A stretch of 64,000 nt of DNA. It comes from Nitrospirota bacterium. Its GTDB lineage: Bacteria > Nitrospirota > Thermodesulfovibrionia > Thermodesulfovibrionales > UBA6898. The translations under genes were made by a program, and so were the position numbers. A model generated the notes under the pieces. The model did not search any database. It saw nothing but the letters and a program-made list of their open reading frames with translations, and was not told the origin of the DNA. Location of the stretch: NCBI GenBank assembly GCA_016235245.1, contig JACRLO010000001.1:124001-188000 (forward strand). The letters run 5' to 3'. Shown here in pieces: positions 37,523 to 44,982 of this stretch; the stretch's first letter is position 1; every line of letters starts with the position of its first letter.

Positions 37523-38575
37523 TTATGGTATCGCTTTGCGCCGTATTGCCCTGATCACAAATCCGACCACCAGAACAGTAGCCAAAACAATGAATGAGCC
37601 GATAATTCCGGAAACGGACGTGCTTGGCTCTATCGCCGGCCAAGTCTCTTCTTTTTTCCCTTCCTGAGCACTTTCAGCTTTTTCTCCGGGTTTTCTAAAC
37701 CCATAATCAGGAAGAAATGCCGTAATCCCCTGAATCCTTATTAATGCTGGCATCATGCCGTGTTCCTGCTCGGGGAGTTCCGGCTTCCCAAAAGTTTTTT
37801 CTATGGACCATTCAAGACCGTCAGGGTTTGAAGATGCAAACCAGGAAAGCGCGCCGCCAGTCAGAGCAGCTACAACCAGCAAGCTTATCAGGACCTTTCT
37901 GAGAGGGATATCAGGGGCAAGCGGCAGGGCCGATGATGTGCTTTCAAGGATTTCCGGTCTGGCAGTCTTGATGAAATTTATTACGCCCGCAGTTACAAGC
38001 CCCTCGACAAAACCAATTCCAAGGTGCACCGGTTGCATTAACAGAACGAAGGTACCGAATGGCAGTTCGCTCCTTCCCGACAGCATTGTCTCAATGACCA
38101 CGGAAAAAGCACCCAACTGAAGGGCGATCACGCCACTAATCAAGGCAGCTATCGTAATCCTTTTAGGGCTGCTTCCTGCCTGGACTAACGGCTTGTAAAT
38201 CAGGGGATAGGCTATGAAGCATGGGTATATGCCCAGGTTCCAGATATTACAACCCAGTGCAAGAAGGCCTCCGTCTGCAAAGAAAAGGGCCTGGACTGTA
38301 AGGACCGAGGCCATTACGATAAACGCAGCATAGGGGCCAAGTATTACCGCGAGAATCATACCACCGCCAAGATGCCCGCTTGACCCTGTTGCCGGAATCG
38401 TGAAATTGATCATCTGCGCTGCGAAGATGAAGGCCCCGAGAACGCCCATCAGCGGAACCATTCTTTCGTCCATAGAATCCTTCAACTTCTTTGAGCAATA
38501 GGCAATTGTTCCTAATGCTCCCGCCCAAAACGTTGTGCCAACTGCAGGTGAAAGTAAAGCATCTGCCATATGCAT
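37523..38575 (-). CDS. CbiM/NikM-type metal importer component fused to PDGLE domain
   Basis: The 350-residue protein starts MHMADALLSP; the N-terminal Met-His-Met is the metal-binding end of CbiM/NikM S-components of ECF transporters, with GSSGHLGGGMILAVILGP as the second conserved site. About six helices follow. After residue 220 a PDGLE domain (SNPDGLEWSIEKTFG) with a further helix replaces the separate NikN/CbiN partner. A GGGAGG site precedes the ATG. It imports Ni2+ or Co2+. No CbiQ or CbiO gene is in the window. The porin-like gene upstream is separated by about 10 bp, so they share an operon. Confidence 0.88.
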   Translation of the reverse strand: MHMADALLSPAVGTTFWAGALGTIAYCSKKLKDSMDERMVPLMGVLGAFIFAAQMINFTIPATGSSGHLGGGMILAVILGPYAAFIVMASVLTVQALFFADGGLLALGCNIWNLGIYPCFIAYPLIYKPLVQAGSSPKRITIAALISGVIALQLGAFSVVIETMLSGRSELPFGTFVLLMQPVHLGIGFVEGLVTAGVINFIKTARPEILESTSSALPLAPDIPLRKVLISLLVVAALTGGALSWFASSNPDGLEWSIEKTFGKPELPEQEHGMMPALIRIQGITAFLPDYGFRKPGEKAESAQEGKKEETWPAIEPSTSVSGIIGSFIVLATVLVVGFVIRAIRRKAIP

Positions 38576-38587
38576 GATAATTCCTCC

Positions 38588-39328
38588 CTAAAACCTGAAG
38601 GCAATGCCTGCCAACAGGGTATAATCTGCCTCTGCCTTATTCAAGCCGGCTTTCACACCGAAATCAATATCAAAACTATCCGTTACTTTGTAGATCAGTC
38701 CGCCTAACACAAAAAGAGGGTGCGTGCTGGATTCTTTGTCTGGATTGGTCTCACCACCGACATTGCCGACTATCTTGATACTCTTTGCGGCTGCATATTC
38801 TAATGCCAGAGAATAATGGAATATATCGCGCAGCTCTGAGCGGTTCAGAACGTATCCGAGATTGAGATGAAAGGTGAATGGTTCCAGTTCCTTTGTAGTT
38901 ATGAGAAAGAGGCTATAGGTTGGTTTGCCGTCGCCAAAGCCTTTGGCCTCATCTCCAGTTGCCAGTGTCATTCCGGGCTTTAGTGCGAGGCTCAGACCTT
39001 CATGCTCATAGAAGCGCCATTTGAGAGCGAGGGAAAGATCAGATATTCCGTCTTCCCGATTCCAGTGACCGTTTTCATCTTTTTCGCGCAGAAATATGTA
39101 GGGAGAACCGATGACGAGATCAACATTGTCCAGAAGTCCCGTAGAAAGTGTAGCGCCAAGTGCGGTTTCGGTATTTCCATTATCATTTGCATGTTCTGCA
39201 TTTACCTCGATCTGGAACTTCCCTTTGCCCTGTGTGCCGGTGTCGTCGGTGATGAGCGGATGCGCTGCATATGCCGGCGAAATGAAAATGCTCAGCATGA
39301 GACTTAATGCCATTAAGAATTGCTTCAT
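38588..39328 (-). CDS. Outer-membrane beta-barrel transporter-like protein
   Basis: The 246 residues start at the ATG at 39328, seven bases after GGAGG. A signal peptide ends near SPAYAAHP. The rest is a chain of alternating beta strands with charged turns (FQIEVNAEHANDNG, LSLALKPGMTLATGDEAKG) and a C-terminal Phe (AGIAFRF), as in barrels of the outer membrane. The layout fits the putative MetA-pathway/transporter barrel family. Being in one operon with a CbiM/PDGLE protein, it may let metal complexes cross the outer membrane; this is inference. Confidence 0.75.
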   Translation of the reverse strand: MKQFLMALSLMLSIFISPAYAAHPLITDDTGTQGKGKFQIEVNAEHANDNGNTETALGATLSTGLLDNVDLVIGSPYIFLREKDENGHWNREDGISDLSLALKWRFYEHEGLSLALKPGMTLATGDEAKGFGDGKPTYSLFLITTKELEPFTFHLNLGYVLNRSELRDIFHYSLALEYAAAKSIKIVGNVGGETNPDKESSTHPLFVLGGLIYKVTDSFDIDFGVKAGLNKAEADYTLLAGIAFRF

Positions 39329-39402
39329 GAACAAACCTCCGTATTATCTTTTTCTGATAAAATAGGAGCGGGAAGAGTTGCGCCTTGCATCATTTCCCGC
39401 CC

Positions 39403-39433
39403 GGCAGGGGACCTCTCCACAGGTACCCCTGCC
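39403..39433. other. GC-rich hairpin in the leader of the barrel/CbiM operon
   Basis: GGCAGGGG (39403-39410) pairs with CCCCTGCC (39426-39433), with ACCT/AGGT inside. A run of six T follows on the plus strand only. On the minus strand the hairpin is in the 75-130 bp leader before the barrel gene, followed by a second stem CGGGAA/TTCCCG. No plus-strand gene needs a terminator here, so it may end antisense transcription or form part of a leader control element. Confidence 0.45.
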
Positions 39434-39459
39434 TTTTTTGTTCTATACTCACCTCCTTT

Positions 39460-40161
39460 TCATTTTGGTTTTGTCCACCAGTACATTCCGACATGGGCAT
39501 TTTCTTTGATGCATAGATGATCGTTCTCAAAGCACAACCTTGCCTTTATATCGAGTTCTTCGTGGACGGAAAGATGGCTACCTTTCTTGTACGTGTGATG
39601 TTCCAATACCTCTGCCATCTGGTGATAGGCAAAGGAGCTCTCTGTTTCGTAGGATTTGGTAAAGAGCATGGAATAATTGCCATATTGCCAGGGCAGTTTA
39701 ATTTCGGGCAACCGCTCGGTGATAACAAAAATGTTTTTAGCCCCTGTCTTAAAAGTTTTTCTCAGAGACTGCTCAAAGCCTGCGCCTGTGAGATGAAGAC
39801 TGTTACAGGCCATGACGAGGTCATAATCTGCAAAGTAAAATGAAGGGACATCCTCCCAACGCCTTTCGTCAATAGTGATCCAGTCGATCCCCCTCTGCAT
39901 GGCCTCCTCAAAGAGCAGGTTTCTCATGCCGATCGATGGCTCTATTGCTGTCACTACGCATCCCATAGCGCAGAGCGGAAAAGCAAGAACGCCATTGCCG
40001 GAACCGACATCGAGAACCTTCCAGCCCGGCTCAATCATGGTGGTGAGCGTTTCGATAATCCTGTTGTGATAGTGGTTATGCTCCATCCAGAGCTTGTACC
40101 ACGGAGCGTATCCGTCCCAGAATGTGACGCTTGCTGTTCGGCTGCAGACTGTATTAGGCAT
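39460..40161 (-). CDS. Class I SAM-dependent methyltransferase
   Basis: About 233 residues from the ATG at 40161 (MPNTVCSRTASVTFWDG), preceded by AGGGAGGATTT. An open frame extends 75 codons further but has no start signal and crosses a hairpin terminator. Motif I is VLDVGSGNGVLAFPL; AIEPSIGM and DLVMACNSLHLTG are motifs II and IV. The substrate is unknown. Its place between metal-uptake genes and a leader with a terminator suggests joint metal-linked control, but the sequence does not prove this. Confidence 0.82.
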   Translation of the reverse strand: MPNTVCSRTASVTFWDGYAPWYKLWMEHNHYHNRIIETLTTMIEPGWKVLDVGSGNGVLAFPLCAMGCVVTAIEPSIGMRNLLFEEAMQRGIDWITIDERRWEDVPSFYFADYDLVMACNSLHLTGAGFEQSLRKTFKTGAKNIFVITERLPEIKLPWQYGNYSMLFTKSYETESSFAYHQMAEVLEHHTYKKGSHLSVHEELDIKARLCFENDHLCIKENAHVGMYWWTKPK

Positions 40162-40239
40162 AAATCCTCCCTGTATAAGGAATACGTATTCTCCTTCATG
40201 GAGGTTCTGGCCTTCTCGGCTGGATGATAAATTATTCAA

Positions 40240-40290
40240 ATAAAAAGGGCCATGAATACCGCACCTTCTGGTGCATGCCTTCATGGCCCC
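40240..40290 (-). terminator. Intrinsic terminator in the leader of the methyltransferase gene
   Basis: On the minus strand GGGCCATGAA...TTCATGGCCC (40289-40280 and 40256-40247) with an inner GCACC/GGTGC hairpin is followed by TTTTT. It stands 80 bp before the methyltransferase ATG and about 60 nt after a likely promoter. An upstream GTGCATG can pair with the inner CATGCAC, so an antiterminated form is possible. It could also simply end the CbiM operon. Confidence 0.65.
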
Positions 40291-40357
40291 TGATCTTTCT
40301 TCATGCACGCCCTGCTGTTCGTCAGCACTGGCGTTACTCTTAAGTAAGATATTTGAA

Positions 40358-40386
40358 GAATAATCCATGACCATTGGCTTTGTCAA
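40358..40386 (-). promoter_or_regulatory. Likely sigma-70 promoter of the methyltransferase leader
   Basis: On the minus strand TTGACA (perfect -35) is 17 bp from TTATTC. The transcript would start near 40350 and carry a leader of about 190 nt containing the hairpin terminator. Confidence 0.45.
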
Positions 40387-40439
40387 TATTGCGAATATGG
40401 ATTACTGCAGATCAGCTACATCCACAGGAACCCATACAA

Positions 40440-40751
40440 TTACGCTCTGGGAGATATTCGTAATTGCTCTTCATTTCCTATCTCTGGCGACTTTGTCGTT
40501 AGCAATACACGCCAATAATATCCGGCTGCAAAGCCTCCAACTGTACCAGCAAGGAGAAATACGAAGAGCAGCAGATCCCCCTGGTCAGTATTTATCAAAG
40601 GCTCAGCGGCTTCCCTGCCATGCTCCTTTGCATATTTTTCAATGACAGATTCATCAACGCCGGGCCATTTCTCAGAAGCAAAGACGTGAGCGCTGCAGAT
40701 AGCTAAAAGCAGCAGGCAACTGCATAACACACAGATAGTGTTAAGTTTCAT
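40440..40751 (-). CDS. Small CbiN-like membrane protein of the cobalt importer
   Basis: The 103 residues contain a signal-type first helix, a short soluble part (KWPGVDESVIEKYAKEHGRE, DQGDLLLF) and a second helix (FLLAGTVGGFAAGYYW). This two-helix shape is that of CbiN-type auxiliary subunits that stabilise CbiM. The ATG overlaps the CbiM stop (ATGA), a strong sign of partnership. Exact family not certain. Confidence 0.7.
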   Translation of the reverse strand: MKLNTICVLCSCLLLLAICSAHVFASEKWPGVDESVIEKYAKEHGREAAEPLINTDQGDLLLFVFLLAGTVGGFAAGYYWRVLLTTKSPEIGNEEQLRISPRA

Positions 40752-41509
40752 ATTGCCACCTCCTCTGCTTTTAACACGCGCATCTTAACCAGCAGGTCAG
40801 GTCTCTTTTTATAGAGAAGGACAACCATGCCCGCTGTCATAGCGCCTTCGAGTATCCCCAAGGGAAGCTGCGTCGGAATAAATGCAATGGCAATTTTTGA
40901 AAATAGAGGGACAAACTGGGCATCGCCTTTTAGTCCTGCTGCAAGCTCCGCAGATGTCGTGATATAGGTTGCCCAGTCTGCAATGAGACCTGCAATAAAC
41001 CCTGAAACTGCAATGTTGACCCTAATACTTCGTAATGACCTGAAAGTAAGATAACCTGCAAATGAGCCCATAATTCCCATCGAAACTATGTTGGCGCCCA
41101 GTGTGCTGAGACCGCCATGAGCGAGAAAAAGGGCTTGGATGAGAAGAGCGACGGATGCCACAACTACGCTGATCGAAGGACCAAGCAAAATCGCCGACAG
41201 ACCTGTCCCGGCAGGATGTGAACAGGTGCCTGCTGTTGGCACAGGCACAGGCATGCAGGAGATGATGAAGACAACCGCAGCCATTAGACCTACGAGGGGT
41301 TTAAATGACAGGTCCATTGTAGCCTGTTTCTTAATACGATAAAGCCCGTAGGCAACAAATGGAGCAGCGGCCAGAAAGCATAATGCAGCCCAGTTGAATG
41401 GCAATATCCCTTCCGAGATATGCATTGCATAGGCATTTTCATGTGCCAGCGCCAGCAACGACAGGACAGTAAATGTAAAAAATATTTTCCGGATTGATTT
41501 AGTATGCAT
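40748..41509 (-). CDS. cbiM: Cobalt ECF transporter component CbiM
   Basis: The 253 residues begin with a cleavable signal (ending near NAYA) and then MHISEGILPFNW. In CbiM this Met-His follows the signal peptide and its N-terminus binds the metal. TCSHPAGTGLSAILLGP is the second metal site and about six helices follow. A cobalamin riboswitch upstream supports Co2+ as substrate. Partner ATPase and CbiQ are not in the window. Confidence 0.92.
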   Translation of the reverse strand: MHTKSIRKIFFTFTVLSLLALAHENAYAMHISEGILPFNWAALCFLAAAPFVAYGLYRIKKQATMDLSFKPLVGLMAAVVFIISCMPVPVPTAGTCSHPAGTGLSAILLGPSISVVVASVALLIQALFLAHGGLSTLGANIVSMGIMGSFAGYLTFRSLRSIRVNIAVSGFIAGLIADWATYITTSAELAAGLKGDAQFVPLFSKIAIAFIPTQLPLGILEGAMTAGMVVLLYKKRPDLLVKMRVLKAEEVAI

Positions 41510-41525
41510 TATTTTTTTATCCTTT

Positions 41526-41783
41526 TTAGGCTGTGATTGGTATTTGAACCGATTTATTTTGATAGATCATACCAGTGACGGCTTCAAGAATGTAGTCGTA
41601 GCCTTCTTCGGTATGTGGGATAAAACAGTTGGAACAGTCTTTTATGCCGTTTTTGAGAACAAAGTCACCGCCGCAATCAAGCAGATAAAGCGGACACCAG
41701 CAAAACAGGCATGACTTCCATTCTGTGAAATTGTGACACGGATAAAAACTGCAGTCTTGATGAATAAAATACTTATAGTTCAT
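41526..41783 (-). CDS. Cysteine-rich small domain protein (zinc-ribbon-like, cobalamin-linked)
   Basis: The 85 residues carry about eight cysteines in the pattern CxxxxC (DCSFYPCH), CLFCWCPLYLLDCGG and KDCSNCFIPH. This matches the cysteine-rich small domain family (PF04071/COG2158), which is often near or fused to cobalamin-synthesis proteins; biochemical role unknown. It is the first gene after the cobalamin riboswitch, with GGGAGG before the ATG, and 16 bp before cbiM. Confidence 0.82.
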   Translation of the reverse strand: MNYKYFIHQDCSFYPCHNFTEWKSCLFCWCPLYLLDCGGDFVLKNGIKDCSNCFIPHTEEGYDYILEAVTGMIYQNKSVQIPITA

Positions 41784-41821
41784 TGCATAGATTCCTCCCT
41801 CGGGAATTGTTGGGTTATTTT

Positions 41822-41985
41822 GGATAGGTCTTCCGGCTTAGGGCTTATTGTACTTCTGTCTACTTGCCCGCCTTCCCATCAAAGTGTTACCTTTGACAGT
41901 GGCTTATGGTTGGGCTTTCGTTCCCTTTACGGCTGCGGGGCAGCGGGAGAATTTCACTCCTCTTCCCTGGCTTCCTCTGAAGCTA
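41822..41985 (-). promoter_or_regulatory. Cobalamin (B12) riboswitch
   Basis: On the minus strand the conserved core is clear: GTGAAATTCTCC, GCTGCCCCGCAGCCGTAA, AAGCCACTGTC, GATGGGAAGGC and AAGCCGGAAGACC (the B12-box order). Outer boundaries are approximate. It lies before the Cys-rich gene and cbiM, so cobalamin should switch off cobalt uptake. Confidence 0.93.
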
Positions 41986-42094
41986 CGAATGGTTCTTCTT
42001 GTTGATTTCTGTTTTATCGCCTCCTTCAATAAGCGTTGTTTGAACAAGCATATATTTTCTTATGATGATTTTTCAAGGTAATAAACTGAAAAAC

Positions 42095-42262
42095 TTATCC
42101 CAGGTTTCTTGTAACTGCAGTAGCATCTTCCGCCGTCTCTCGCTCAGTCACCTCAAGGTCAGGAGATACTGCCTCAGGGTTAATGTCTCTGAATAAATTG
42201 CTCACATCGCCTTCGGCCTTAGGCTCAATCGCCTTAATCTCACTAAAGCCGATATCAAACAT
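42095..42262 (-). pseudogene. Shortened TatB remnant lacking the membrane helix
   Basis: A 55-residue frame starts MFDIGFSEI, the exact opening of TatB, and then goes straight into an acidic, Pro-containing tail (KAIEPKAEGDVSNLF ... TAVTRNLG) like TatB C-termini. The membrane span and amphipathic helix are missing, which fits an in-frame internal deletion. It lies 65 bp downstream of tatA, the usual place for tatB. It is probably non-functional, or an assembly artefact joining the two ends. Confidence 0.6.
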
Positions 42263-42326
42263 AGATTAATTCTGTTGCTCTCGACAGCATCATGCCATTA
42301 CCAACAATATAATATGTGCGTAATGT

Positions 42327-42545
42327 CTAAGCATTTGCACCGCTTTTTTCTTTTTCGGCAGGCCCATTTTCTGCCGCACCCTGTCTGGGAGTAACGTCAA
42401 TCTCATCAGGCTCAATTGATGCCTTCTTGAAATTATTTATCGCCTTTCCCATTCCACTTGCAAGTTCCGGCAGCCGCTTGGCTCCAAACAGAACCATGAC
42501 TATTACCAATACGATCAACAACTCCTGAAATCCAAGTCCAAGCAT
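42327..42545 (-). CDS. tatA: Twin-arginine translocase subunit TatA
   Basis: The 72-residue protein has the TatA/E layout: a short N-terminal membrane helix ([18 protein letters not shown]), the [17 protein letters not shown] hinge and amphipathic helix, and an acidic tail. TatA oligomers make the pore for folded, Tat-signalled proteins. GGGAGG precedes the ATG. It is immediately downstream of a Tat-exported cytochrome-like protein, its probable client. TatC is not in the window. Confidence 0.93.
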   Translation of the reverse strand: MLGLGFQELLIVLVIVMVLFGAKRLPELASGMGKAINNFKKASIEPDEIDVTPRQGAAENGPAEKEKSGANA

Positions 42546-42600
42546 AATATGCCTCCCTTTTTATATTTGTGGGTCAGCTGTCCCCCACACCATTAATAAT

Positions 42601-42640
42601 TAACACAAGGGGGCATATAACTTCTGCCCCCCTTGTGTTA
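42601..42640 (-). terminator. Hairpin between cytochrome-like gene and tatA
   Basis: TAACACAAGGGGG (42601-42613) pairs with CCCCCTTGTGTTA (42628-42640) with a short loop. The flank on the minus strand is AT-rich but has no clean U-run, so it could be a weak terminator or an mRNA stabiliser separating the two genes. Confidence 0.55.
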
Positions 42641-42652
42641 GTGCGGTTAGAA

Positions 42653-43450
42653 TTATTTCTTTGCCGAGGGTGGGGTGGGTATATTTGACCCGTGGCATTC
42701 ATTGCAGTTTTGCTGCGCCGTAATGCCCATGTTGCTTGCAGGCTTCCAGTTAGATTTCTGCTTATAGGTGCCGTCCTTCCAGGCATTCAAGTCTTTGACA
42801 AGGGCGTATGCTACGCTCGCTGCAACTCGCGCACAACGGTCCTTTCTCTCCGGACTGCTTATGGCGTAGCCTGACTCTTTCATCCACTTGCCGACCGATA
42901 CATGACAAAGCGGTGAATTGCTGGTTGTCTGAATGATCTTTGCTTGTTGCCTCGGTTCTTTAGGAGAAAATGTCGGAAGCTTTGTTTCTGAGTACCACTG
43001 CAGGATATCCGCTCCGATTGCTGCCCCGTTTTCACATTCAGGTCCTGCTATTCTTGGTCCTATAATCGTATTTGCTACTATGTTTGCCCCTGCATTAGAA
43101 CCGCATACCGTTCCCCAGCCGACCATCCCTCCCTCAAGGAAAACATAAGCGTCAATAGGGAATGACTTATAGGGTTCGCCCACCTTTTCCCTGAGTTGGC
43201 TGAATACACTGCTGATTACCGCAGCGCCGCAAAAAACACGGTACCATTCGTTATAGGCCAGCTCAGCAGTCTTTTCAGGATCAAGCTTTTCATATGGCCA
43301 TGGCCATTTTTCTGTAGATCCGCCCTTTGCTTCTGCTTTTGACAAAAATCCCAGCCCCCCGGCTGTCAGTGCCGCAATTCCTGCAACTCCCGCTGCACCT
43401 TTGATAAGTCCTCTTCTTGATACATTTTCGTCTAAAAACTTCATGTCCAT
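42653..43450 (-). CDS. Tat-exported split-Soret-like cytochrome (C_GCAxxG_C_C family)
   Basis: From the ATG at 43450, eight bases after GGAGG (265 residues). The N-terminus has a twin-arginine signal (SRRGLIKGAAG) and a hydrophobic helix ending near AEAK. The body has the C_GCAxxG_C_C-type pattern (VFCGAAVISSVFSQL, TVCGSNAGANIVAN, PLCHVSVGKW) and ends with a CxxCH haem site (C249, C252, H253). This matches split-Soret cytochrome c of sulfate reducers. Role in electron transfer in the periplasm is inferred. tatA follows, and a switch-like leader lies upstream. Confidence 0.85.
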   Translation of the reverse strand: MDMKFLDENVSRRGLIKGAAGVAGIAALTAGGLGFLSKAEAKGGSTEKWPWPYEKLDPEKTAELAYNEWYRVFCGAAVISSVFSQLREKVGEPYKSFPIDAYVFLEGGMVGWGTVCGSNAGANIVANTIIGPRIAGPECENGAAIGADILQWYSETKLPTFSPKEPRQQAKIIQTTSNSPLCHVSVGKWMKESGYAISSPERKDRCARVAASVAYALVKDLNAWKDGTYKQKSNWKPASNMGITAQQNCNECHGSNIPTPPSAKK

Positions 43451-43535
43451 ACGCGTTACCTCCTCTAAGGTTTTTAGGACGTTTCCGCTTCTGATGAAAC
43501 GGATTATATAAAGCTCACAATTTCTACGTGTTTGT

Positions 43536-43589
43536 AAAAAAAGTGGCTCCACTCTGGAGTTATTTTTAGATAATTGCCGAAGTGGAGCC
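43536..43589 (-). terminator. Terminator hairpin competing with a folded leader
   Basis: On the minus strand GGCTCCACT (43589-43581) pairs perfectly with AGTGGAGCC (43553-43545), followed by ACTTTTTTT. The 5' arm overlaps the stems P1 and P2 of the upstream structure, so only one form can exist at a time. The 27-nt loop is long for a terminator. Confidence 0.6.
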
Positions 43590-43682
43590 GAGTTTAACGG
43601 GGAGAAAAGTCTGAAGAAAGGACTTTTCCCATACAGGTGGAGAGCCTGTATCTCTGAAAAAACGATTACTCGGGAACTTCGG
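43577..43682 (-). promoter_or_regulatory. Unidentified structured leader, possible riboswitch
   Basis: The region folds with outer stem CCGAAGT/ACTTCGG (43577-43583 with 43676-43682), inner stem CCGAGT/ACTCGG (43588-43593 with 43668-43673) and two enclosed hairpins, GAAAAGTC/GACTTTTC and ATACAGG/CCTGTAT. It is about 130 nt before the split-Soret-like gene. I could not match it to a riboswitch class I know. Confidence 0.5.
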
Positions 43683-43692
43683 AATAAATGGA

Positions 43693-43974
43693 TTAAGCTT
43701 GTGGAGGACGTTCTTGTTTGAAGATAATTACTGAGGGACTAAATACAGAATTGGTTTGCTCCATGTATCCTGAAAATACAAGAGGGACTATAATGAGGGA
43801 ACATTCCTGGATGGCAGGACTGTCCGCGTTCACTGACATAAAGGAACCGGAGGCATGGCAGACATCGAGTGCAACAAGAAATGAGCCGCTTTCAGAAGGC
43901 GACGCAATAATAGTGAGCGGTGAGCAGAGAGCTAAAAATAGAACCATCAGCAGGATTAGCGCACATTTTTGCAT
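43693..43974 (-). CDS. Small secreted hypothetical protein
   Basis: The 93 residues open with a signal peptide (ALILLMVLFLALCSPLTIIAS). The mature part has DVCHASG, QECSLIIVPLVFSGYM and a C-terminal PPQA. Similar short exported proteins occur in anaerobes; function unknown. There is no good ribosome binding site, and it lies directly upstream of the structured leader, so start and expression are uncertain. Confidence 0.5.
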   Translation of the reverse strand: MQKCALILLMVLFLALCSPLTIIASPSESGSFLVALDVCHASGSFMSVNADSPAIQECSLIIVPLVFSGYMEQTNSVFSPSVIIFKQERPPQA

Positions 43975-44205
43975 CGCATTATTTTGGCACTGATTTCATG
44001 ACACAGTCAACGTCAAATTGTAATTATTAAAGAATGACTGCAAACAAGAGGCATGGATCTTCTTCCCTGCCTCTCCGATCATTTCCCGAATCCGATCTCT
44101 GTTCATCATTAAAAGGCAAGCATTAGCTACAGACCTGTTGCCTTGACTATATGCTCATGGCAGTTTCCCTCTCAATCGCCTGGAGCGCATGGCCGACATG
44201 CTGAA

Positions 44206-44541
44206 TTAGCTAAAGTCCGGAAACGCCTTCAATGTGAGCAATCTGCCGTTGCCGATATCAATACTGACTGAAAGAATGCCGCCTTCAATGTACTGAATGG
44301 AAAAATCGCGAAAGCCGGTCTGTGCAAAGCGTTTCGCATTTGAAGGACACCCTCCCTGGCATCCGGCTATGCCTCGTGTCATTTTTGGGATAAGACTGTC
44401 GAGATCGAACCCATCAACACTGATGCCCTTTGAGGATGCAAACTGCACGATCTGTGTGATCATATTCTGAAGGTCATAATTAAACGGATTGTCAATCTGT
44501 ATGGGAAGAGTATCCTTGTCAATGCCTACCTCAAATAACAT
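44206..44541 (-). CDS. Conserved hypothetical protein with GCQGGCPSN motif
   Basis: This 111-residue protein has an N-terminal helix, GCQGGCPSNAKRF in the middle (two cysteines four apart) and a beta-rich end with FSIQYIEGGILSVSIDIG. AGAGAGGTGTTGA precedes the ATG. I know no function; the Cys motif could bind metal or a cluster. It is upstream and divergent from the tRNA-Cys gene, in the region of selenium- and sulfur-linked genes. Confidence 0.55.
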   Translation of the reverse strand: MLFEVGIDKDTLPIQIDNPFNYDLQNMITQIVQFASSKGISVDGFDLDSLIPKMTRGIAGCQGGCPSNAKRFAQTGFRDFSIQYIEGGILSVSIDIGNGRLLTLKAFPDFS

Positions 44542-44863
44542 TCAACACCTCTCTGTATAAGCAATTTCAAAAAATATCCAGCTACTCAGTCTGAATTTAG
44601 CTGTGTCAATTTACTCGGGTGTAGCCTATACATCCTGATTAATGAATAGACTGTATCTATTTGTATAATAGATTTCATTTATCTTAAACTTTACCATATT
44701 CGCCGTTATCATGTGGAGGAGGCTTTCGATATTCATGGCAGGACTGATTATGTTCGATTTTATCCCTCGGTCAATCATCAAGAAGATACAAGATCACACT
44801 CAAGGAATAGGTTGACCCCAAGTCGCGATGCAAATTGAAACAAGATTGAAAGTTCACTATAAC
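44542..44863. other. Gap between divergent gene and tRNA-Cys
   Basis: About 320 bp with no supported gene. A TATAAT at 44664-44669 may be a -10 box without a clear -35. TTGAAA-N17-TATAAC ends at the first base of the tRNA and would start transcription inside it, so it is probably not the promoter. Confidence 0.5.
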
Positions 44864-44957
44864 GGGGAGTAAGGGGATGGTCCCCACCTGGTCTGCAAAA
44901 CCAGCGTTATAGCCATAAAATGGCTATTGTGTGTTCGATTCGCACTACTCCCCTCCA
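44864..44957 (+). tRNA. tRNA-Cys(GCA) with long variable arm, selenocysteine-tRNA-like fold
   Basis: The 94-nt gene folds as follows. An 8-bp acceptor stem GGGGAGTA/TACTCCCC. A D-arm GGGG-ATGGT-CCCC. An anticodon arm CTGGT-CTGCAAA-ACCAG with GCA at 44895-44897. A 7-bp variable stem ATAGCCA-TAAAA-TGGCTAT. A T-arm GTGTG-TTCGATT-CGCAC. Position 73 is U and CCA is encoded. GCA and U73 are the main CysRS identity elements. Ordinary tRNA-Cys has a short variable loop and 7+5 bp; here the 8+5 stack plus long arm recalls bacterial tRNA-Sec. It could also be drawn with a bulged U at 44946. Confidence 0.85.
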
Positions 44958-44982
44958 AAATTCATGAAAAAAAGGAGAAATT

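Noticed and set aside
43975-44205. 37-residue minus-strand frame beginning MMNRDRIREMIGEAGKK
   Set aside because: Too short, no recognisable homology and no clear binding site.
44835-44863. TTGAAA-N17-TATAAC directly before the tRNA-Cys gene
   Set aside because: Good spacing, but the -10 box ends one base before the tRNA, so transcription would start inside it.
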